A stretch of 43,090 nucleotides of DNA, taken from Pseudomonadota bacterium (GTDB taxonomy: Bacteria; Pseudomonadota; Gammaproteobacteria; Steroidobacterales; Woeseiaceae). The notes beneath the pieces were generated by a model. That model saw only the letters and a list, made by a program, of their open reading frames with translations, was not told where the DNA came from and ran no database searches. Every line of letters begins with the position of its first letter. Within the stretch, counting starts at the first letter, position 1. This document shows, piece after piece, positions 21,335 through 31,993 of this stretch. The DNA lies in contig JAQCAD010000026.1 of NCBI GenBank assembly GCA_027621915.1, forward strand, positions 1-43,090, in the 5' to 3' direction. The position numbers were made by a program, and so were the translations under genes.

Positions 21335-22027
21335 ATGGGACAAAAAGTACATCCAACAGGAATTCGACTGGGCATCGTCAAGGACTGGTCGTCCAAGTGG
21401 TATGCCGACTCGAAGACATTCCCGGAATACATTCGATCAGATCATCTGATTCGTGGATTCATCAGGAAAAAATTGAAAGATGCATCTGTCAGTCGCATCA
21501 CCATAGAACGGCCGGCGAAGAAAGCTAATATTACGATTCATACGGCTCGGCCAGGCATCGTGATTGGCAAGAAGGGCGAAGATATTGAAAAGTTGCGTGC
21601 CGAAATTGCAAAATTGTGCGGTATGCATATTAACGATGTGCGAATCAATATATCCGAGGTGAGGAAACCTGAGCTGGACGCGCAGCTTGTTGCAGAAGGT
21701 ATTGCACAGCAGCTCGAACGTCGCGTGATGTTCCGACGAGCTATGAAGCGAGCCGTTACAAATACGATGCGTGTTGGTGCCGAAGGCGTCAAGGTCAAAG
21801 TTGGTGGCCGTCTGAATGGGGCTGAAATCGCTCGGTCGGAATGGTACCGCGAAGGTCGGGTACCGCTGCATACGTTGCGGGCCGACATTGACTACGGTCT
21901 TGCCGAGGCGCACACAACATATGGTGTGATCGGCGTGAAGGTCTGGATCTTTAAGGGTGAGGTTTTTGAGAAGACTGAGCCGCCAGCAGCACCTGCTGAA
22001 GATAAGGAAGCAGCTGCCGGCGCGTAA
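21335..22027 (+). CDS. rpsC: 30S ribosomal protein S3
   Basis: S3 is at the mRNA entrance of the 30S subunit and contributes to helicase activity. The 230-residue product starts [20 protein letters not shown]. It has a KH type II domain with the GxxG-like [12 protein letters not shown] (about 72-83) and a C-terminal domain with [20 protein letters not shown]. An Ala/Glu-rich tail ([13 protein letters not shown]) ends it, as in other gammaproteobacteria. Confidence 0.98.
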   Translation: MGQKVHPTGIRLGIVKDWSSKWYADSKTFPEYIRSDHLIRGFIRKKLKDASVSRITIERPAKKANITIHTARPGIVIGKKGEDIEKLRAEIAKLCGMHINDVRINISEVRKPELDAQLVAEGIAQQLERRVMFRRAMKRAVTNTMRVGAEGVKVKVGGRLNGAEIARSEWYREGRVPLHTLRADIDYGLAEAHTTYGVIGVKVWIFKGEVFEKTEPPAAPAEDKEAAAGA

Positions 22028-22047
22028 GCGGCATGCAGGATTAGAGA

Positions 22048-22461
22048 ATGTTACAGCCAAAAAGAACAAAGTTTCGGAAACAGATGAAAGGACGCAACCG
22101 TGGGCTCGCGCTTCGCGGCAGCACAGTAGCGTTCGGCGAGTACGGTCTGAAAGCGATGGAGCGAGGACGTCTAACGGCGCGCCAGATTGAAGCGGCCCGC
22201 CGTGCAATGACTCGCCACATCAAGCGTGGTGGAAAGATCTGGATTCGAGTGTTTCCTGACAAACCAATTACCAAGAAACCCCTCGAAGTTCGACAGGGTA
22301 AGGGTAAGGGTAACGTTGAATACTGGGTTTGCCAGATTCAGCCAGGCCGAATGCTTTATGAGATGGAAGGTGTGACGGAAGAGATCGCGCGTGAAGCGTT
22401 TCGTCTGGCCGCCGCGAAGCTGCCGATTCCAACCGCATTTGTAACGCGGCAGGTGATGTGA
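22048..22461 (+). CDS. rplP: 50S ribosomal protein L16
   Basis: L16 organises the A-site region of the 50S subunit. The 137-residue protein starts [19 protein letters not shown] and keeps the loop [18 protein letters not shown] (about 77-94), whose Arg is hydroxylated in E. coli by YcfD/RoxA. Length is the family norm (136-138). The stop TGA overlaps the rpmC ATG by one base. Confidence 0.98.
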   Translation: MLQPKRTKFRKQMKGRNRGLALRGSTVAFGEYGLKAMERGRLTARQIEAARRAMTRHIKRGGKIWIRVFPDKPITKKPLEVRQGKGKGNVEYWVCQIQPGRMLYEMEGVTEEIAREAFRLAAAKLPIPTAFVTRQVM

Positions 22462-22688
22462 TGAAAGTTGAAGATTTGAGAGGCAAATCAACAATTGAAC
22501 TGGCGGACGAGCTTCTGGCTCTTCGTCGCGAACAATTTAATCTGCGTATGCAACGTGCTACGGGCGAACTTGCCAGACACACAGAGAATGGGCGGGTCAA
22601 AAAGGATATTGCAAGAGTTAAGACTGTAATGTCGGAGCTCAGGCTTGCTGCGAAAACGCAGAAATCAATTTTGGGTAAAAGCGAATGA
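22461..22688 (+). CDS. rpmC: 50S ribosomal protein L29
   Basis: L29 is a small two-helix protein beside L23 at the tunnel exit. The ATG at 22461 (TGATG junction with rplP) gives 75 residues starting [19 protein letters not shown], aligned with the usual L29 start; a GTG one codon upstream is the alternative. The core [17 protein letters not shown] is diagnostic. It is about 12 residues longer than E. coli L29 because of a C-terminal extension ([17 protein letters not shown]). It overlaps rpsQ by four bases. Confidence 0.97.
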   Translation: MKVEDLRGKSTIELADELLALRREQFNLRMQRATGELARHTENGRVKKDIARVKTVMSELRLAAKTQKSILGKSE

Positions 22689-22966
22689 GTGAAGAGAACA
22701 AGACGGTTGAAAAAAAAGCTCAGCGTACGGTTGTCGGTCGAGTCGTAAGCGACAAAATGGACAAGACCGTTTCAGTCGCGATCGAACGCGTCATCAAACA
22801 TCCGAAATACGGCAAGTACATCCGTCGTACATCGAAGTTAATGGCGCATGACGAAAACAATGAATGCAAAACCGGCGACCGTGTTTCTATTAGTGAGTGC
22901 AGGCCGATTGCAAAGAACAAGGCCTGGCGCGTGGTCGACATTGTCGAACGCGCTTCAGAGCAATAA
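22685..22966 (+). CDS. rpsQ: 30S ribosomal protein S17
   Basis: S17 is an OB-fold protein that stabilises the 5' domain of 16S rRNA. The 93-residue product has a short charged N-terminal extension ([13 protein letters not shown]), then the core [21 protein letters not shown] and [19 protein letters not shown]. The signature [20 protein letters not shown] follows. The start overlaps the rpmC stop (ATGA). Confidence 0.97.
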   Translation: MSEENKTVEKKAQRTVVGRVVSDKMDKTVSVAIERVIKHPKYGKYIRRTSKLMAHDENNECKTGDRVSISECRPIAKNKAWRVVDIVERASEQ

Positions 22967-23000
22967 TTGCTAAAAAGAGTTTGAGTGACGGAATAAAACC

Positions 23001-23369
23001 ATGATTCAGATGCAGACAGTTCTCGACGCAGCCGACAATTCGGGTGCAAGACGCATTCAGTGCATCAAAGTGCTTGGAGGATCGAAGCGCCGCTACGCAG
23101 CTGTCGGCGATGTTATCAAGGTCAGCGTTAAAGACGCGATTCCTCGAGGCAAAGTCAAGAAAGGCGAGATCTACAACGCGGTTGTTGTTCGGACCAGGAA
23201 AGGCGTGCGCCGCAAAGATGGTTCGCTGATTCGTTTCGACGGCAACGCTGCGGTTTTGCTCAATGCCCGATTCGAGCCAATCGGCACACGTATTTTTGGA
23301 CCGGTTACTCGTGAACTTAGGACGAACCGATTCATGAAAATTATTTCCTTGGCACCTGAAGTACTTTAA
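23001..23369 (+). CDS. rplN: 50S ribosomal protein L14
   Basis: L14 lies at the subunit interface, forms bridge B8 and is the binding site of the silencing factor RsfS. The 122-residue protein starts [21 protein letters not shown] and has the signature [21 protein letters not shown], ending [23 protein letters not shown]; length equals E. coli within one residue. It is 34 bases after rpsQ and 19 before rplX. In E. coli it is the first gene of the spc operon. Confidence 0.98.
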   Translation: MIQMQTVLDAADNSGARRIQCIKVLGGSKRRYAAVGDVIKVSVKDAIPRGKVKKGEIYNAVVVRTRKGVRRKDGSLIRFDGNAAVLLNARFEPIGTRIFGPVTRELRTNRFMKIISLAPEVL

Positions 23370-23388
23370 GCGCAGCTGGATTAGAGAA

Positions 23389-23712
23389 ATGAACAAGATT
23401 AGAAAAGGCGATGAAGTAATCGTAATCACTGGCAAGGACAGAGGTCGTCGCGGCACTGTTCTGGAGTTGTTCGAGGACGATCGCATATTAGTGGAAGGCG
23501 TTAATGTCGCCAAGAAGCACCAGAAAGCGAACCCGAACGCAATGCCCCCTTTACCAGGTGGGATCGTTGATAAGGAAATGCCGCTCGATATTTCGAACGT
23601 GTTGGTATTTAACTCGAAAACGAAAAAGGGCGACCGCGTTGGCATACGCATTTCAGAAGATGGTAGCAAGCAGCGAATTTTCCGTTCAACCGGCCAAACG
23701 GTTGATCTTTGA
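23389..23712 (+). CDS. rplX: 50S ribosomal protein L24
   Basis: L24 is an early assembly protein bound near the tunnel exit. The 107-residue product begins MNKIRKGDEVIVITGKDRGR, a KOW motif, and continues with VEGVNVAKKHQKANPNAMPP and the GGIVDKEMPLDISNV segment typical of the family. E. coli L24 is 104 residues. It lies between rplN and rplE in the conserved order. Confidence 0.97.
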   Translation: MNKIRKGDEVIVITGKDRGRRGTVLELFEDDRILVEGVNVAKKHQKANPNAMPPLPGGIVDKEMPLDISNVLVFNSKTKKGDRVGIRISEDGSKQRIFRSTGQTVDL

Positions 23713-23736
23713 TTTTAGGACCAGCGCAGGCTGTGA

Positions 23737-24285
23737 ATGATTGAAATGGCACGATTACGCGAAAAGTACGAAAACGAGCTCAAAGGGCAGATCCAGGCGA
23801 AGCTCGGTCTCAAGAACGTGATGGAGGTACCTCGTATCACGAAGATTACGCTGAATATGGGTGTGGGCGAGGCTGTTGCTGACAAAAAGATTTTGGATAA
23901 CGCTGTAGCCGATATGGAGAAGATTGCCGGCCAGAAAGCCGTCAAAACGCTGGCTCGCAAGTCAGTCGCCGGTTTCAAAATACGCGATGGATATCCAATC
24001 GGTTGCAAAGTTACGCTCCGACGTGAGCGAATGTACGAGTTTCTCGATCGTTTAGTTAACATCGCGATTCCTCGTATACGTGATTTCCGTGGCTTGAACT
24101 CCAAGTCTTTTGATAAGCAGGGCAATTACAGCCTGGGTGTTTCGGAGCAGATTATTTTTCCGGAAATCAACTATGACGAAATAGACGCAATCCGCGGGCT
24201 GGACGTGACGATATCAACGTCTGCGAAAAATTCCAACGAAGGTCGTGCCTTGTTAGAGGCGTTCGATTTTCCTTTTAAGAAATAG
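23737..24285 (+). CDS. rplE: 50S ribosomal protein L5
   Basis: L5 binds 5S rRNA and contacts the 30S head (bridge B1b). The ATG at 23737, six bases after GCAGG, gives 182 residues. The ATG at 23746 ([14 protein letters not shown]) aligns better with E. coli but has a poorer ribosome-binding site, so the start is uncertain by three codons. Conserved motifs are [38 protein letters not shown], and [10 protein letters not shown] followed by [14 protein letters not shown]. Confidence 0.96.
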   Translation: MIEMARLREKYENELKGQIQAKLGLKNVMEVPRITKITLNMGVGEAVADKKILDNAVADMEKIAGQKAVKTLARKSVAGFKIRDGYPIGCKVTLRRERMYEFLDRLVNIAIPRIRDFRGLNSKSFDKQGNYSLGVSEQIIFPEINYDEIDAIRGLDVTISTSAKNSNEGRALLEAFDFPFKK

Positions 24286-24357
24286 TGATACTGGAAGGTT
24301 TTGAAGCTTCCAAGTGACAATATTGAAAAACAGATTAACTGACGAGACATTATAGAT

Positions 24358-24663
24358 ATGGCCAAGACGTCGATGCTAATGCGAGAGCTGAAACGAGAGA
24401 AACTCGTTAAGCGCTACGCTGCAAAACGTGCAGAACTTAAGAAAATTATTTGCAACGTGAATAGCAGCGATGAAGATCGGGCTGTTGCTGTTGCGAAACT
24501 GAGCTCGTTGCCGCGTGACTCCAGTGCGTCACGTAAACGCAATCGCTGTTCTGTTACTGGCCGACCACATGGTGTTTACCGAAAATTTGGTTTGGGCCGG
24601 AACAAACTCAGAGAAGCAGCAATGAATGGCGAAATTCCAGGCCTGACTAAGGCCAGCTGGTAG
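24358..24663 (+). CDS. rpsN: 30S ribosomal protein S14 (zinc-free form)
   Basis: S14 is part of the 30S head near the A site. The 101-residue product is the long form without the CXXC zinc ribbon, as in E. coli; the only cysteines are isolated (IICNVNS and [11 protein letters not shown]). The C-terminal signature [20 protein letters not shown] is intact and the protein ends LTKASW. A 72-base gap separates it from rplE. Confidence 0.97.
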   Translation: MAKTSMLMRELKREKLVKRYAAKRAELKKIICNVNSSDEDRAVAVAKLSSLPRDSSASRKRNRCSVTGRPHGVYRKFGLGRNKLREAAMNGEIPGLTKASW

Positions 24664-24676
24664 GCGGAGATAGATA

Positions 24677-25072
24677 ATGAGTATGACCGATCCAATCGCT
24701 GACATGCTGACCCGTATTCGAAACGGTCAGAAAGCAAGAAAAGTCAATGTTTCTATGCCGGCTTCAGCTGCCAAGGAGGCGGTAGCCGCCGTATTGCAAA
24801 GTGAAGGCTATATCACGAGCTTTGCCACGTCAGGCGAGGGTGCCGAAAAATCGCTGAGTGTTGAGCTTAAGTATTTTGAAGGCACGCCTGTAATAGAAAG
24901 CGTAAAGCGTGTGAGCAGACCTGGTCTGAGGACATATCGAGGTAGGGATGAGTTGCCGAAAGTCCTCGGCGGTTTGGGTATTGCCATAGTTTCTACCTCT
25001 GCGGGAGTCATGAGTGACCGCCAGGCGAGGGAGAAAGGTATTGGCGGTGAGGTGATCTGCGTCGTTTCCTAA
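24677..25072 (+). CDS. rpsH: 30S ribosomal protein S8
   Basis: S8 binds the central domain of 16S rRNA and in E. coli represses the spc mRNA near rplE. The 131-residue protein starts [20 protein letters not shown] and has the C-terminal signature [26 protein letters not shown], the RNA-binding part. It is 13 bases after rpsN. No clear S8-type target was picked out by eye in the rplX-rplE junction. Confidence 0.98.
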   Translation: MSMTDPIADMLTRIRNGQKARKVNVSMPASAAKEAVAAVLQSEGYITSFATSGEGAEKSLSVELKYFEGTPVIESVKRVSRPGLRTYRGRDELPKVLGGLGIAIVSTSAGVMSDRQAREKGIGGEVICVVS

Positions 25073-25109
25073 CGGCCAGACCCACACTGAATAGGATCGA
25101 GTGACGAAT

Positions 25110-25643
25110 ATGTCGAGAGTTGCGAAAGTACCAGTTGACTTGCCAAAGGGCGTTGAATTTAGCCAGTCGGGAATGACCATAACTGTCAAAGGCAGTAAAG
25201 GTCAGTTATCGATGGACCTGAATTCAGAAGTCGAGCTGACGAGAGAAGATCAATCTCTGACTGTGAAAGCACGTACGGGATCGCAATTTTCGATCGCGAT
25301 CGCCGGTACGTCTCGTGCGTTGATTGCGAACATGGTGCAGGGCGTTAACGAAGGATTTGAGAAAAAACTCGAGCTGCGCGGCGTTGGATATCGCGCTACT
25401 GCTCAGGGTGACAAACTCAACCTCACTCTCGGATTTTCGCATCCGGTGGTTTTTAAAGTACCAGCGGGCATCTCGGTTGAGACTCCAAGTCAGACTGAGG
25501 TAATCGTCAAAGGCAACGATAAACAGAAAGTTGGCCAGGTCGCAGCAGAAATTCGCCGTTTCCGTCCGCCTGAGCCGTACAAGGGTAAGGGTGTCCGCTA
25601 CGCTGATGAACGCGTAGTCCTCAAGGAAGCAAAGAAGAAGTAA
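25110..25643 (+). CDS. rplF: 50S ribosomal protein L6
   Basis: L6 lies near the sarcin-ricin loop and the stalk base. The ATG at 25110 gives 177 residues starting [20 protein letters not shown], which matches the universal L6 start. A GTG at 25101 would add three residues and is closer to AGGA, so it is a possible alternative. The signature [20 protein letters not shown] at the C-terminus is present. Confidence 0.96.
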   Translation: MSRVAKVPVDLPKGVEFSQSGMTITVKGSKGQLSMDLNSEVELTREDQSLTVKARTGSQFSIAIAGTSRALIANMVQGVNEGFEKKLELRGVGYRATAQGDKLNLTLGFSHPVVFKVPAGISVETPSQTEVIVKGNDKQKVGQVAAEIRRFRPPEPYKGKGVRYADERVVLKEAKKK

Positions 25644-25655
25644 TCAGGTCTAGCT

Positions 25656-26015
25656 ATGAAACTCGACAAAAAACAAAATCGTTTGCGTCGTGCCAGAAAA
25701 GCACGAGCAAAAATACACGAACTGGCTGTCAATCGGCTGAGCGTGCATCGCACTCCGAGACACATTTACGCTCAGGTAATCGCGCCGGATGGTGGCACCG
25801 TGCTTGCTTCGGCTTCCTCGCTGGAAAAGGAAATTCGGAAGGGCATGAAAAGTACCGGTAACGCCGAGGCCGCTGCAATTGTTGGAGCGCGAATCGCAGA
25901 GAAAGCGAAGGCCGCCGGAATTGATACCGTTGCGTTCGATCGTTCTGGGTTTCGTTACCACGGTCGCGTCAAAGCGCTGGCCGACGCAGCACGCGAAGCC
26001 GGGCTGAAGTTTTAA
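25656..26015 (+). CDS. rplR: 50S ribosomal protein L18
   Basis: L18 binds 5S rRNA and carries it into the central protuberance. The 119-residue product starts [20 protein letters not shown] and has the [16 protein letters not shown] strand and the C-terminal [27 protein letters not shown], all typical of the family (E. coli 117). It is 12 bases after rplF and 38 before rpsE. Confidence 0.98.
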   Translation: MKLDKKQNRLRRARKARAKIHELAVNRLSVHRTPRHIYAQVIAPDGGTVLASASSLEKEIRKGMKSTGNAEAAAIVGARIAEKAKAAGIDTVAFDRSGFRYHGRVKALADAAREAGLKF

Positions 26016-26053
26016 TAACAGGCAGCGTTTAAGTCGCTGGCCGGGAAGAAATT

Positions 26054-26560
26054 ATGGCAAGAATGGAACAAAACCAGAACTCCGACGACTTTATTGAAAA
26101 GTTGGTCACGGTTAATCGTGTCGCGAAAGTTGTAAAGGGTGGCCGCCAGTTCGGTTTCACCGCTTTGACCGTAGTTGGCGATGGAAATGGCCATGTTGGC
26201 TTTGGATATGGAAAGGCCCGTGAAGTGCCGATCGCGATTCAGAAGGCCATGCAGTCAGCTCGCAAAGACATGATCAAGGTGCACCTGACAAACGAGACGT
26301 TGCAGTACGCGAAAAAGGGCCGGCATGGCGCAACCTACGTGTATATGCAACCAGCGTCTGAAGGTACAGGCGTTATCGCCGGTGGCGCCATGCGTGCGGT
26401 GTTCGAATGCGCTGGCGTACGAAACGTGCTCGCAAAGAGTTACGGATCGCGCAATCCGATTAACGTTGTTCGCGCAACTATTGGAGCGCTGAAAGGTATC
26501 CACTCACCAAAGCAGATTGCGGCGAAACGCGGCAAGAAGATTAAGGAAATTCTGGGCTAA
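26054..26560 (+). CDS. rpsE: 30S ribosomal protein S5
   Basis: S5 contributes to decoding accuracy and mRNA entry. The 168-residue product has the dsRBD-like N-terminal domain with [22 protein letters not shown], the segment affected by spectinomycin resistance mutations and here wild type. The [21 protein letters not shown] stretch and the second domain with [19 protein letters not shown] follow. The C-terminal [14 protein letters not shown] is canonical. Confidence 0.98.
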   Translation: MARMEQNQNSDDFIEKLVTVNRVAKVVKGGRQFGFTALTVVGDGNGHVGFGYGKAREVPIAIQKAMQSARKDMIKVHLTNETLQYAKKGRHGATYVYMQPASEGTGVIAGGAMRAVFECAGVRNVLAKSYGSRNPINVVRATIGALKGIHSPKQIAAKRGKKIKEILG

Positions 26561-26596
26561 TCAGTCGGCTCAGATTAACGAGAAGAGATCAGAACA

Positions 26597-26785
26597 ATGG
26601 CGAATCCTAAACAGTTGAAAGTTACGTTGCTGAAAAGCCGTCACGGAAGGCTGAAAAACCACAGAGCATGTGTAGCAGGCCTCGGTTTGAGAAAAATCCG
26701 CCAGAGCGTGACGGTGATCGACACACCTGAGAACCGCGGCATGATCAACCAGGTTTCGTACCTTGTATCGGTAGAGGAAGTCTGA
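26597..26785 (+). CDS. rpmD: 50S ribosomal protein L30
   Basis: L30 is a small alpha/beta protein on the 50S surface. The 62-residue product (E. coli 59) contains [27 protein letters not shown] and ends with a strand, [15 protein letters not shown]. It is separated from rplO by a single base, suggesting coupling. Confidence 0.97.
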   Translation: MANPKQLKVTLLKSRHGRLKNHRACVAGLGLRKIRQSVTVIDTPENRGMINQVSYLVSVEEV

Positions 26786-26786
26786 G

Positions 26787-27218
26787 ATGCGTCTCAATGA
26801 ATTGTCGCCTGCGAGCGGCGCGAAAAAAAATGGAAAGCGCCTGGGGCGCGGTCACTCGGCCGGGCAGGGAAAGACCTGTGGACGCGGTCAGAAGGGTCAA
26901 CACGCTCGCTCAGGCGGTTTTCACAAAGTTGGCTTTGAAGGCGGCCAGATGCCGTTGCAGCGACGTCTACCGAAGGTCGGCTTTAACTCCCGCATGGCGA
27001 AAAACACGGCTGAGCTTCGATTGCATGAACTTGCAATTCCGACGGATGACATCATTGACATGGATTGCCTGAAAAAGCTGAACTTGGTCCCGGCGAATGT
27101 TTCGAAGGTCAAGATTATTAAGTCGGGCGAACTAAAGAAGGCTGTCAAGGTAAGTGGCCTAACAGTAACCAAGGGCGCCCGTGCTGCGATAGAAGCAGCC
27201 GGTGGCTCGATAGAATAA
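26787..27218 (+). CDS. rplO: 50S ribosomal protein L15
   Basis: L15 is a late assembly protein that threads its long N-terminal tail through 23S rRNA. The 143-residue product has the basic Gly-rich tail ([20 protein letters not shown], about 12-31) followed by [15 protein letters not shown]. The globular domain ends [18 protein letters not shown] 130-base spacer follows before secY, with no convincing terminator or promoter seen. Confidence 0.98.
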   Translation: MRLNELSPASGAKKNGKRLGRGHSAGQGKTCGRGQKGQHARSGGFHKVGFEGGQMPLQRRLPKVGFNSRMAKNTAELRLHELAIPTDDIIDMDCLKKLNLVPANVSKVKIIKSGELKKAVKVSGLTVTKGARAAIEAAGGSIE

Positions 27219-27348
27219 CGAAGTCGATGGAAGAGCGGGCAACACGGCGCGCCTCAATCGTGAACATGACTCAGGCATTTTGGAAATTGAACGAAAGTGA
27301 CTTTATTTTGAAGTGCTGCAACAGATTGGTTAATAGAGACTTTTAGAC

Positions 27349-28710
27349 TTGGCGAAGAAACCCACAATGAATCAGGCAGATGCTGCCAAATCAGGTAGCA
27401 AGCTTGCCGAGCTGAAAACGCGATTCCTGTTCCTGATTGGAGCATTGATCGTTTTTCGCGCGGGCACGTTCATTCCTGTACCGGGAGTGGACCCGGCTGC
27501 GCTCGCTTCATTTTTTGACCAACAGGCAGGCAACATGCTTGCATTGTTTAACCTGTTTTCCGGGGGCGCGCTCGCTCGATTCGGAATTTTTGCGCTCGGC
27601 ATTATGCCGTATATTTCTGCGTCTATTATTATGCAGATGGCGAGTCATCTTGTTGAACCGCTACAGCAACTCCGAAAAGAAGGCGAGTCCGGTCGCCGCA
27701 AAATTACGCAATACACGCGTTACGGAACCGTTGCTCTCGCGGGCTTCCAGTCAATCGCCGCAGCGTCCTGGTTACAAAGCCAGCCGGGAGTTGTAGTTAA
27801 TCCTGGAACGGCCTTCCTGATTACAGCGTGCATTACTCTCGTAACCGGGACAATGTTTTTAATGTGGCTTGGAGAACAGATCACGGAACGCGGTATTGGT
27901 AATGGAATTTCCATGATCATTCTCGCGGGTATTGTCGCAGGTCTGCCCGCAGCAATTGCCGGAACGGCCGAGCTCGTACGGACCGGTGAAATGTCCCCTG
28001 CAACGGCAATTCTGCTGCTGATCGGGGCGATCGCAGCGACAACATTTGTTGTTTACATGGAGCGTGCTCAGCGGCGCATAACGGTTAATTACGCCCGACG
28101 CCAGCAGGGGCGCAAGATGTACGCGGCGCAAAGCACGCACCTGCCGTTCAAGATCAATATGTCCGGCGTTATTCCGCCGATTTTTGCCTCCAGTATCCTG
28201 ATGTTTCCGGCTACCGTGGCACAGTTCTTCGGTCAATCGACGGAGCCGGGAGCCGTCCAGAGTATTCTGCAGACTATTGGTGCGAATCTTGGGCCAGGCC
28301 AACCCATTTACGTCATTCTGTATGCTGCTTTAATTATATTCTTCTGCTTCTTCTATACAGCGATCCAGTTCAACTCCAAGGACACTGCTGACAACCTGAA
28401 GAAGTCGGGAGCATTTGTGCCGGGAATTCGTCCAGGCGCGCAGACGGCGGAGTACATAGACCGTGTGCTGACAAGACTTACTTTCTGGGGCGCTCTCTAC
28501 ATAGCCGGTGTCTGTCTGTTGCCGGAAATTTTCAGAATGTTCTATCCGAGCGTGCCGTTCAATTTTGGTGGTACCTCGTTACTGATTCTCGTCGTCGTAA
28601 CGATGGATTTCATGTCGCAGATGCAAGCGCACGCGATGAGCCATCAATACGAAGGCATGATGCAAAAGGCCAACTTGCGGAATTACGGTCGCAGTGGTTC
28701 GGTTCGCTGA
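27349..28710 (+). CDS. secY: Preprotein translocase subunit SecY
   Basis: SecY is the channel of the Sec translocase in the inner membrane. The 453-residue protein has the family's ten membrane helices; the first begins [41 protein letters not shown] and the cytosolic loop with GQKMY-like [20 protein letters not shown] are also present. The start is TTG at 27349, giving MAKKPTM, which parallels the E. coli MAKQPGL. The nearest ATG, at 27367, would drop this segment. It follows the spc genes and precedes rpmJ as in E. coli. Confidence 0.97.
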   Translation: MAKKPTMNQADAAKSGSKLAELKTRFLFLIGALIVFRAGTFIPVPGVDPAALASFFDQQAGNMLALFNLFSGGALARFGIFALGIMPYISASIIMQMASHLVEPLQQLRKEGESGRRKITQYTRYGTVALAGFQSIAAASWLQSQPGVVVNPGTAFLITACITLVTGTMFLMWLGEQITERGIGNGISMIILAGIVAGLPAAIAGTAELVRTGEMSPATAILLLIGAIAATTFVVYMERAQRRITVNYARRQQGRKMYAAQSTHLPFKINMSGVIPPIFASSILMFPATVAQFFGQSTEPGAVQSILQTIGANLGPGQPIYVILYAALIIFFCFFYTAIQFNSKDTADNLKKSGAFVPGIRPGAQTAEYIDRVLTRLTFWGALYIAGVCLLPEIFRMFYPSVPFNFGGTSLLILVVVTMDFMSQMQAHAMSHQYEGMMQKANLRNYGRSGSVR

Positions 28711-28736
28711 GTGCGAGCGGTTTAGGGAGACGACTC

Positions 28737-28853
28737 ATGAAAGTCAGAGCATCAGTAAGAAAAATGTGCAGGAATTGCAAAATTGTTCGCCGCAGCGGTG
28801 TAGTGCGCGTGATCTGCAGTAGTGATAAACGTCACAAGCAGCGGCAGGGCTAG
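28737..28853 (+). CDS. rpmJ: 50S ribosomal protein L36 (zinc-binding form)
   Basis: L36 is the smallest 50S protein and helps fold 23S rRNA late in assembly. The 38-codon frame starts [20 protein letters not shown] and ends KRHKQRQG, collinear with E. coli RpmJ. Zinc ligands Cys11, Cys14, Cys27 and His33 are all present, so it is the zinc-containing form. TAGGGAG precedes the ATG. It lies 26 bases after secY and 32 before rpsM. Confidence 0.97.
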   Translation: MKVRASVRKMCRNCKIVRRSGVVRVICSSDKRHKQRQG

Positions 28854-28885
28854 GCGTGTGTGGTTGATCAACAAAGGTAACTGAC

Positions 28886-29242
28886 GTGGCTCGAATAGCA
28901 GGCATTAACATTCCGATAAGCAAGCATGTCGTGGTCGCGCTGACTTCGATTTATGGTGTCGGTAATACGCGCGCGAAACAGATTTGTGCGGCGGCTGGTG
29001 TGGCACCTGAGACGCCGGTAAAGGATCTCGCAGAACCGGAAGTTGCCGAGCTGCGAACGGCAGTTGCGAAGTTAGTTGTGGAAGGTGATCTTCGACGTGA
29101 AACGTCGATGAACATCAAGCGATTAATGGATCTCGGTTGCTACCGTGGCATTCGACACAGACGTGGTCTGCCGATGCGTGGTCAGCGAACCCAAACCAAT
29201 GCCAGAACCCGAAAAGGTCCGCGGCGACCCATTAAGCGGTAA
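28886..29242 (+). CDS. rpsM: 30S ribosomal protein S13
   Basis: S13 is in the 30S head and forms bridges B1a and B1b with the 50S subunit. The GTG start at 28886 gives 118 residues starting [20 protein letters not shown]. The helix-two-turn-helix core and the basic tail [20 protein letters not shown] (about 91-110), which reaches the P-site tRNA, are conserved. Only 32 bases precede it, so the long pseudoknotted alpha-operon leader of E. coli (the S4 target) is not present in that form. Confidence 0.98.
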   Translation: MARIAGINIPISKHVVVALTSIYGVGNTRAKQICAAAGVAPETPVKDLAEPEVAELRTAVAKLVVEGDLRRETSMNIKRLMDLGCYRGIRHRRGLPMRGQRTQTNARTRKGPRRPIKR

Positions 29243-29406
29243 GCATCGAGCATTGATTGAATTTTGAAAGCTTCGATAGGGCTGGAAAAAAGCGATTGAA
29301 TAGTGGTACTACCGGCCGCCAATTTGCCGGAACGAGATCTTAGAAATTTGACGATGCCGACGGCTTTTGACCCCGGCTTGACCGAACAGAGAATCAGGAA
29401 TTAAAC

Positions 29407-29787
29407 GTGGCAGAACCAAAAAAGAAAAAGGTTAAGAAGCATGTTTTGGACGCGATCGCGCACATTCATGCATCCTTTAACAATACAATTATTACGATTA
29501 CCGACAGACAAGGTAATGCTCTGTCATGGGCGACCGCCGGTGGTTGTGGTTTTCGCGGTTCACGTAAATCGACTCCGTTCGCTGCTCAAGTCGCCTCGGA
29601 CAAGGCGGGTCGTGCGGCGCTCGAGTTCGGTGTCAAGAACGTTGATGTACGAGTTTGTGGGCCGGGACCGGGACGAGAGTCAGCGGTGCGCGCGCTGAAT
29701 GCGCTTGGCTTTAAGATTCAGAATATTGAAGACGTAACACCTATTCCTCACAACGGCTGTCGACCGCCGAAAAAACGTCGCGTTTAA
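29407..29787 (+). CDS. rpsK: 30S ribosomal protein S11
   Basis: S11 lies on the 30S platform near the mRNA exit. The GTG start at 29407 gives 126 residues with [20 protein letters not shown] and the signature [20 protein letters not shown], ending [13 protein letters not shown]. The 164-base gap before it is unusually wide for this cluster. It contains no gene and no clear terminator. Confidence 0.98.
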   Translation: MAEPKKKKVKKHVLDAIAHIHASFNNTIITITDRQGNALSWATAGGCGFRGSRKSTPFAAQVASDKAGRAALEFGVKNVDVRVCGPGPGRESAVRALNALGFKIQNIEDVTPIPHNGCRPPKKRRV

Positions 29788-29818
29788 AGACGCGACCGCT
29801 GTGTATAGAGACTAAGTA

Positions 29819-30439
29819 ATGGCAAGATATCTTGGACCAAAATGTAAACTGTCCCGCCGCGAAGGCACGGATCTGTTCCTGAAGAGTGGCATAAGGCCAC
29901 TTGAATCGAAGTGCAAACTGGATGTACCCCCAGGTGGAGCGGCACAACGTCGCCCGCGCCTGTCGGACTACGGCACGCAGCTTCGTGAGAAGCAGAAACT
30001 GCGTCGTATGTACGGTGTTCTCGAAAGACAGTTCAGTAACTATTACAAGAAAGCGGCTCAATTGAAGGGCTCAACAGGTGAGAATCTGCTGCAGTTGCTC
30101 GAAGCGCGTCTTGACAATGTTGTCTACCGTATGGGCTTCGCATCAACACGTGCTGAAGCTCGACAGCTGGTGAGCCATAAGGGTATCGAAGTAAATGGCA
30201 AGATCGTCAACATTCCGTCTGCACAAGTAAGCGCAGGCGATGCGGTTGGTATTCGTGAAAAAGCCAAAAAGCAACTTCGTATTCAGAGCGCGCTGGAAAT
30301 TGCTTCCCAGGTCGGTCTTCCGGACTGGGTTGATGTGGATGCGAAGAAGATGATGGGCACGTTCAAATCTGTACCCGAACGTCAGGACATCCTTCCGGAC
30401 ATCAATGAAAACCTCGTCGTCGAGCTGTACTCGAAATAG
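29819..30439 (+). CDS. rpsD: 30S ribosomal protein S4
   Basis: S4 initiates 30S assembly by binding the 5' domain of 16S rRNA and in E. coli represses the alpha operon. The 206-residue protein (E. coli 206) starts [20 protein letters not shown] and has the S4 RNA-binding domain (about 96-160) with [20 protein letters not shown] and [17 protein letters not shown]. It is the long form without an N-terminal zinc cluster. Confidence 0.98.
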   Translation: MARYLGPKCKLSRREGTDLFLKSGIRPLESKCKLDVPPGGAAQRRPRLSDYGTQLREKQKLRRMYGVLERQFSNYYKKAAQLKGSTGENLLQLLEARLDNVVYRMGFASTRAEARQLVSHKGIEVNGKIVNIPSAQVSAGDAVGIREKAKKQLRIQSALEIASQVGLPDWVDVDAKKMMGTFKSVPERQDILPDINENLVVELYSK

Positions 30440-30454
30440 TCAGGAGTTACACCA

Positions 30455-31456
30455 ATGCAGGAATCTGTTAACGAGTTTCTGAAGCCGCGTGTCGTCAAGG
30501 TCGCGCCCGTAAGTGATCTTCATGCAAAGGTCACGATCGAGCCCTTTGAGCGTGGTTACGGTCACACACTCGGCAATGCGCTGCGACGCATTCTGCTTTC
30601 GTCTATGCCCGGTGCGGCAATCACGGAGGCAGAAATCGAAGGCGTTCTTCATGAGTACACGAGCATCGAAGGTGTTCAGGAAGATGTCGTCGACATACTT
30701 CTTAATTTGAAGCAGGTTGCTGTCCGCATGCACACGCGTGACACGGCTGAGCTCAGAATTTCGAAGAAAGGGCCGGGAGTTGTTACGGCCGGCGATATTC
30801 AGTTGGATCATGATGTCGAAGTCATGAATCCGGATATGGTCATCGCGAACCTGACGAAAGCCGGTCAGCTGAACATGCTGCTGAAAGTTGAGCGCGGTCG
30901 AGGTTATCGTGCGGCTACGCGACGCCCGGCGTTTGAAGAACAGTCTGGCCCGATTGGCCGTTTGCAACTTGATGCATCCTTCAGCCCGGTGAACCGGGTT
31001 ACCTACGATGTCGAGGCTGCACGTGTCGAACAGCGTACGGACCTTGATAAGTTGATCATCGACATCGAGACCAACGGCACGATCGATCCGGAAGAAGCGA
31101 TTCGACGTGCAGGAAGCATCCTCAAAGATCAATTATCTGTATTCGTCGACCTCCAGGGCCAGGATGAGGGGATCAATTCAGCTGCAGAGCACCAGGTTGA
31201 TCCGATTCTGTTGCGCCCGGTTGACGAGCTCGAGTTGACTGTTCGTTCAGCGAACTGCCTGAAAGCAGAGAACATCATGTATATCGGCGATCTCGTGCAA
31301 CGAACTGAAGTTGAGCTTCTCCGAACGCCCAACCTTGGCAAAAAGTCGCTGACAGAAATCAAGGAAGTGCTGGAAGGGCATGGCCTTGGTCTTGGTATGC
31401 AGCTCGAGAACTGGCCGCCACCAAGTCTGCGTCCAGAACACGAGCTCGGCATGTAG
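30455..31456 (+). CDS. rpoA: DNA-directed RNA polymerase subunit alpha
   Basis: Alpha dimerises to start RNA polymerase assembly, and its C-terminal domain binds UP elements and activators such as CRP. The 333-residue product has the N-terminal domain (about 1-235) with [21 protein letters not shown] flexible linker follows, then the C-terminal domain (about 250-325) with [20 protein letters not shown] and [19 protein letters not shown]. Length is close to E. coli (329). It is co-transcribed with rpsD and rplQ. Confidence 0.98.
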   Translation: MQESVNEFLKPRVVKVAPVSDLHAKVTIEPFERGYGHTLGNALRRILLSSMPGAAITEAEIEGVLHEYTSIEGVQEDVVDILLNLKQVAVRMHTRDTAELRISKKGPGVVTAGDIQLDHDVEVMNPDMVIANLTKAGQLNMLLKVERGRGYRAATRRPAFEEQSGPIGRLQLDASFSPVNRVTYDVEAARVEQRTDLDKLIIDIETNGTIDPEEAIRRAGSILKDQLSVFVDLQGQDEGINSAAEHQVDPILLRPVDELELTVRSANCLKAENIMYIGDLVQRTEVELLRTPNLGKKSLTEIKEVLEGHGLGLGMQLENWPPPSLRPEHELGM

Positions 31457-31555
31457 AAAAGGGGTCGGATCCGATTTATGGATTTGGCCTGTTTGCAGTA
31501 TATAAGGTGTGTGGTGCCGAATCCGGGCTTACACCTTACTTAAAAGGTTAGAACC

Positions 31556-31936
31556 ATGCGTCACAGAAAATCCGGCCGAAAGCTTGGCCGCAACAGCTCA
31601 CATCGAAAAGCCATGTACCGTAACATGGCAACTTCGCTGGTGCGCCATGAAACCATCAAGACGACGTTACCGAAGGCGAAAGAACTGCGTCGCGTCGTAG
31701 AGCCTCTGATTACTTTGGCAAAGGTTGATGGAGTGGCGAATCGTCGCCTTGCGTTCGATCGTCTGCGCGATAAAGAAGCCGTGGGCAAGCTATTCACGGA
31801 TCTCGGCCCGAGGTTCAAGGCTCGTCCCGGCGGTTATCTGCGCATTCTCAGGATGGGTCCGCGCCCAGGTGACTCAGCGCCGATGGCACTCGTACAGTTA
31901 GTTGATGGTCCGATCGAGATCGCTGCGAAAGCGTAG
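31556..31936 (+). CDS. rplQ: 50S ribosomal protein L17
   Basis: L17 lies near the tunnel exit. The 126-residue product starts [20 protein letters not shown] and contains [24 protein letters not shown] and the C-terminal [26 protein letters not shown]. It ends the ribosomal cluster and is followed after 26 bases by a strong intrinsic terminator. Confidence 0.98.
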   Translation: MRHRKSGRKLGRNSSHRKAMYRNMATSLVRHETIKTTLPKAKELRRVVEPLITLAKVDGVANRRLAFDRLRDKEAVGKLFTDLGPRFKARPGGYLRILRMGPRPGDSAPMALVQLVDGPIEIAAKA

Positions 31937-31962
31937 ATTCTATTGAGCCTGTCGTTTCAGAG

Positions 31963-31993
31963 AACCGGTCACAAGAGTGGCCGGTTTTTTTTT
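31963..31993 (+). terminator. Terminator after rplQ
   Basis: AACCGGTCAC (31963-31972) pairs over ten positions (one G-U) with GTGGCCGGTT (31977-31986) around the loop AAGA, running into a tract of nine T (31985-31993). It ends the alpha operon. Confidence 0.95.
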
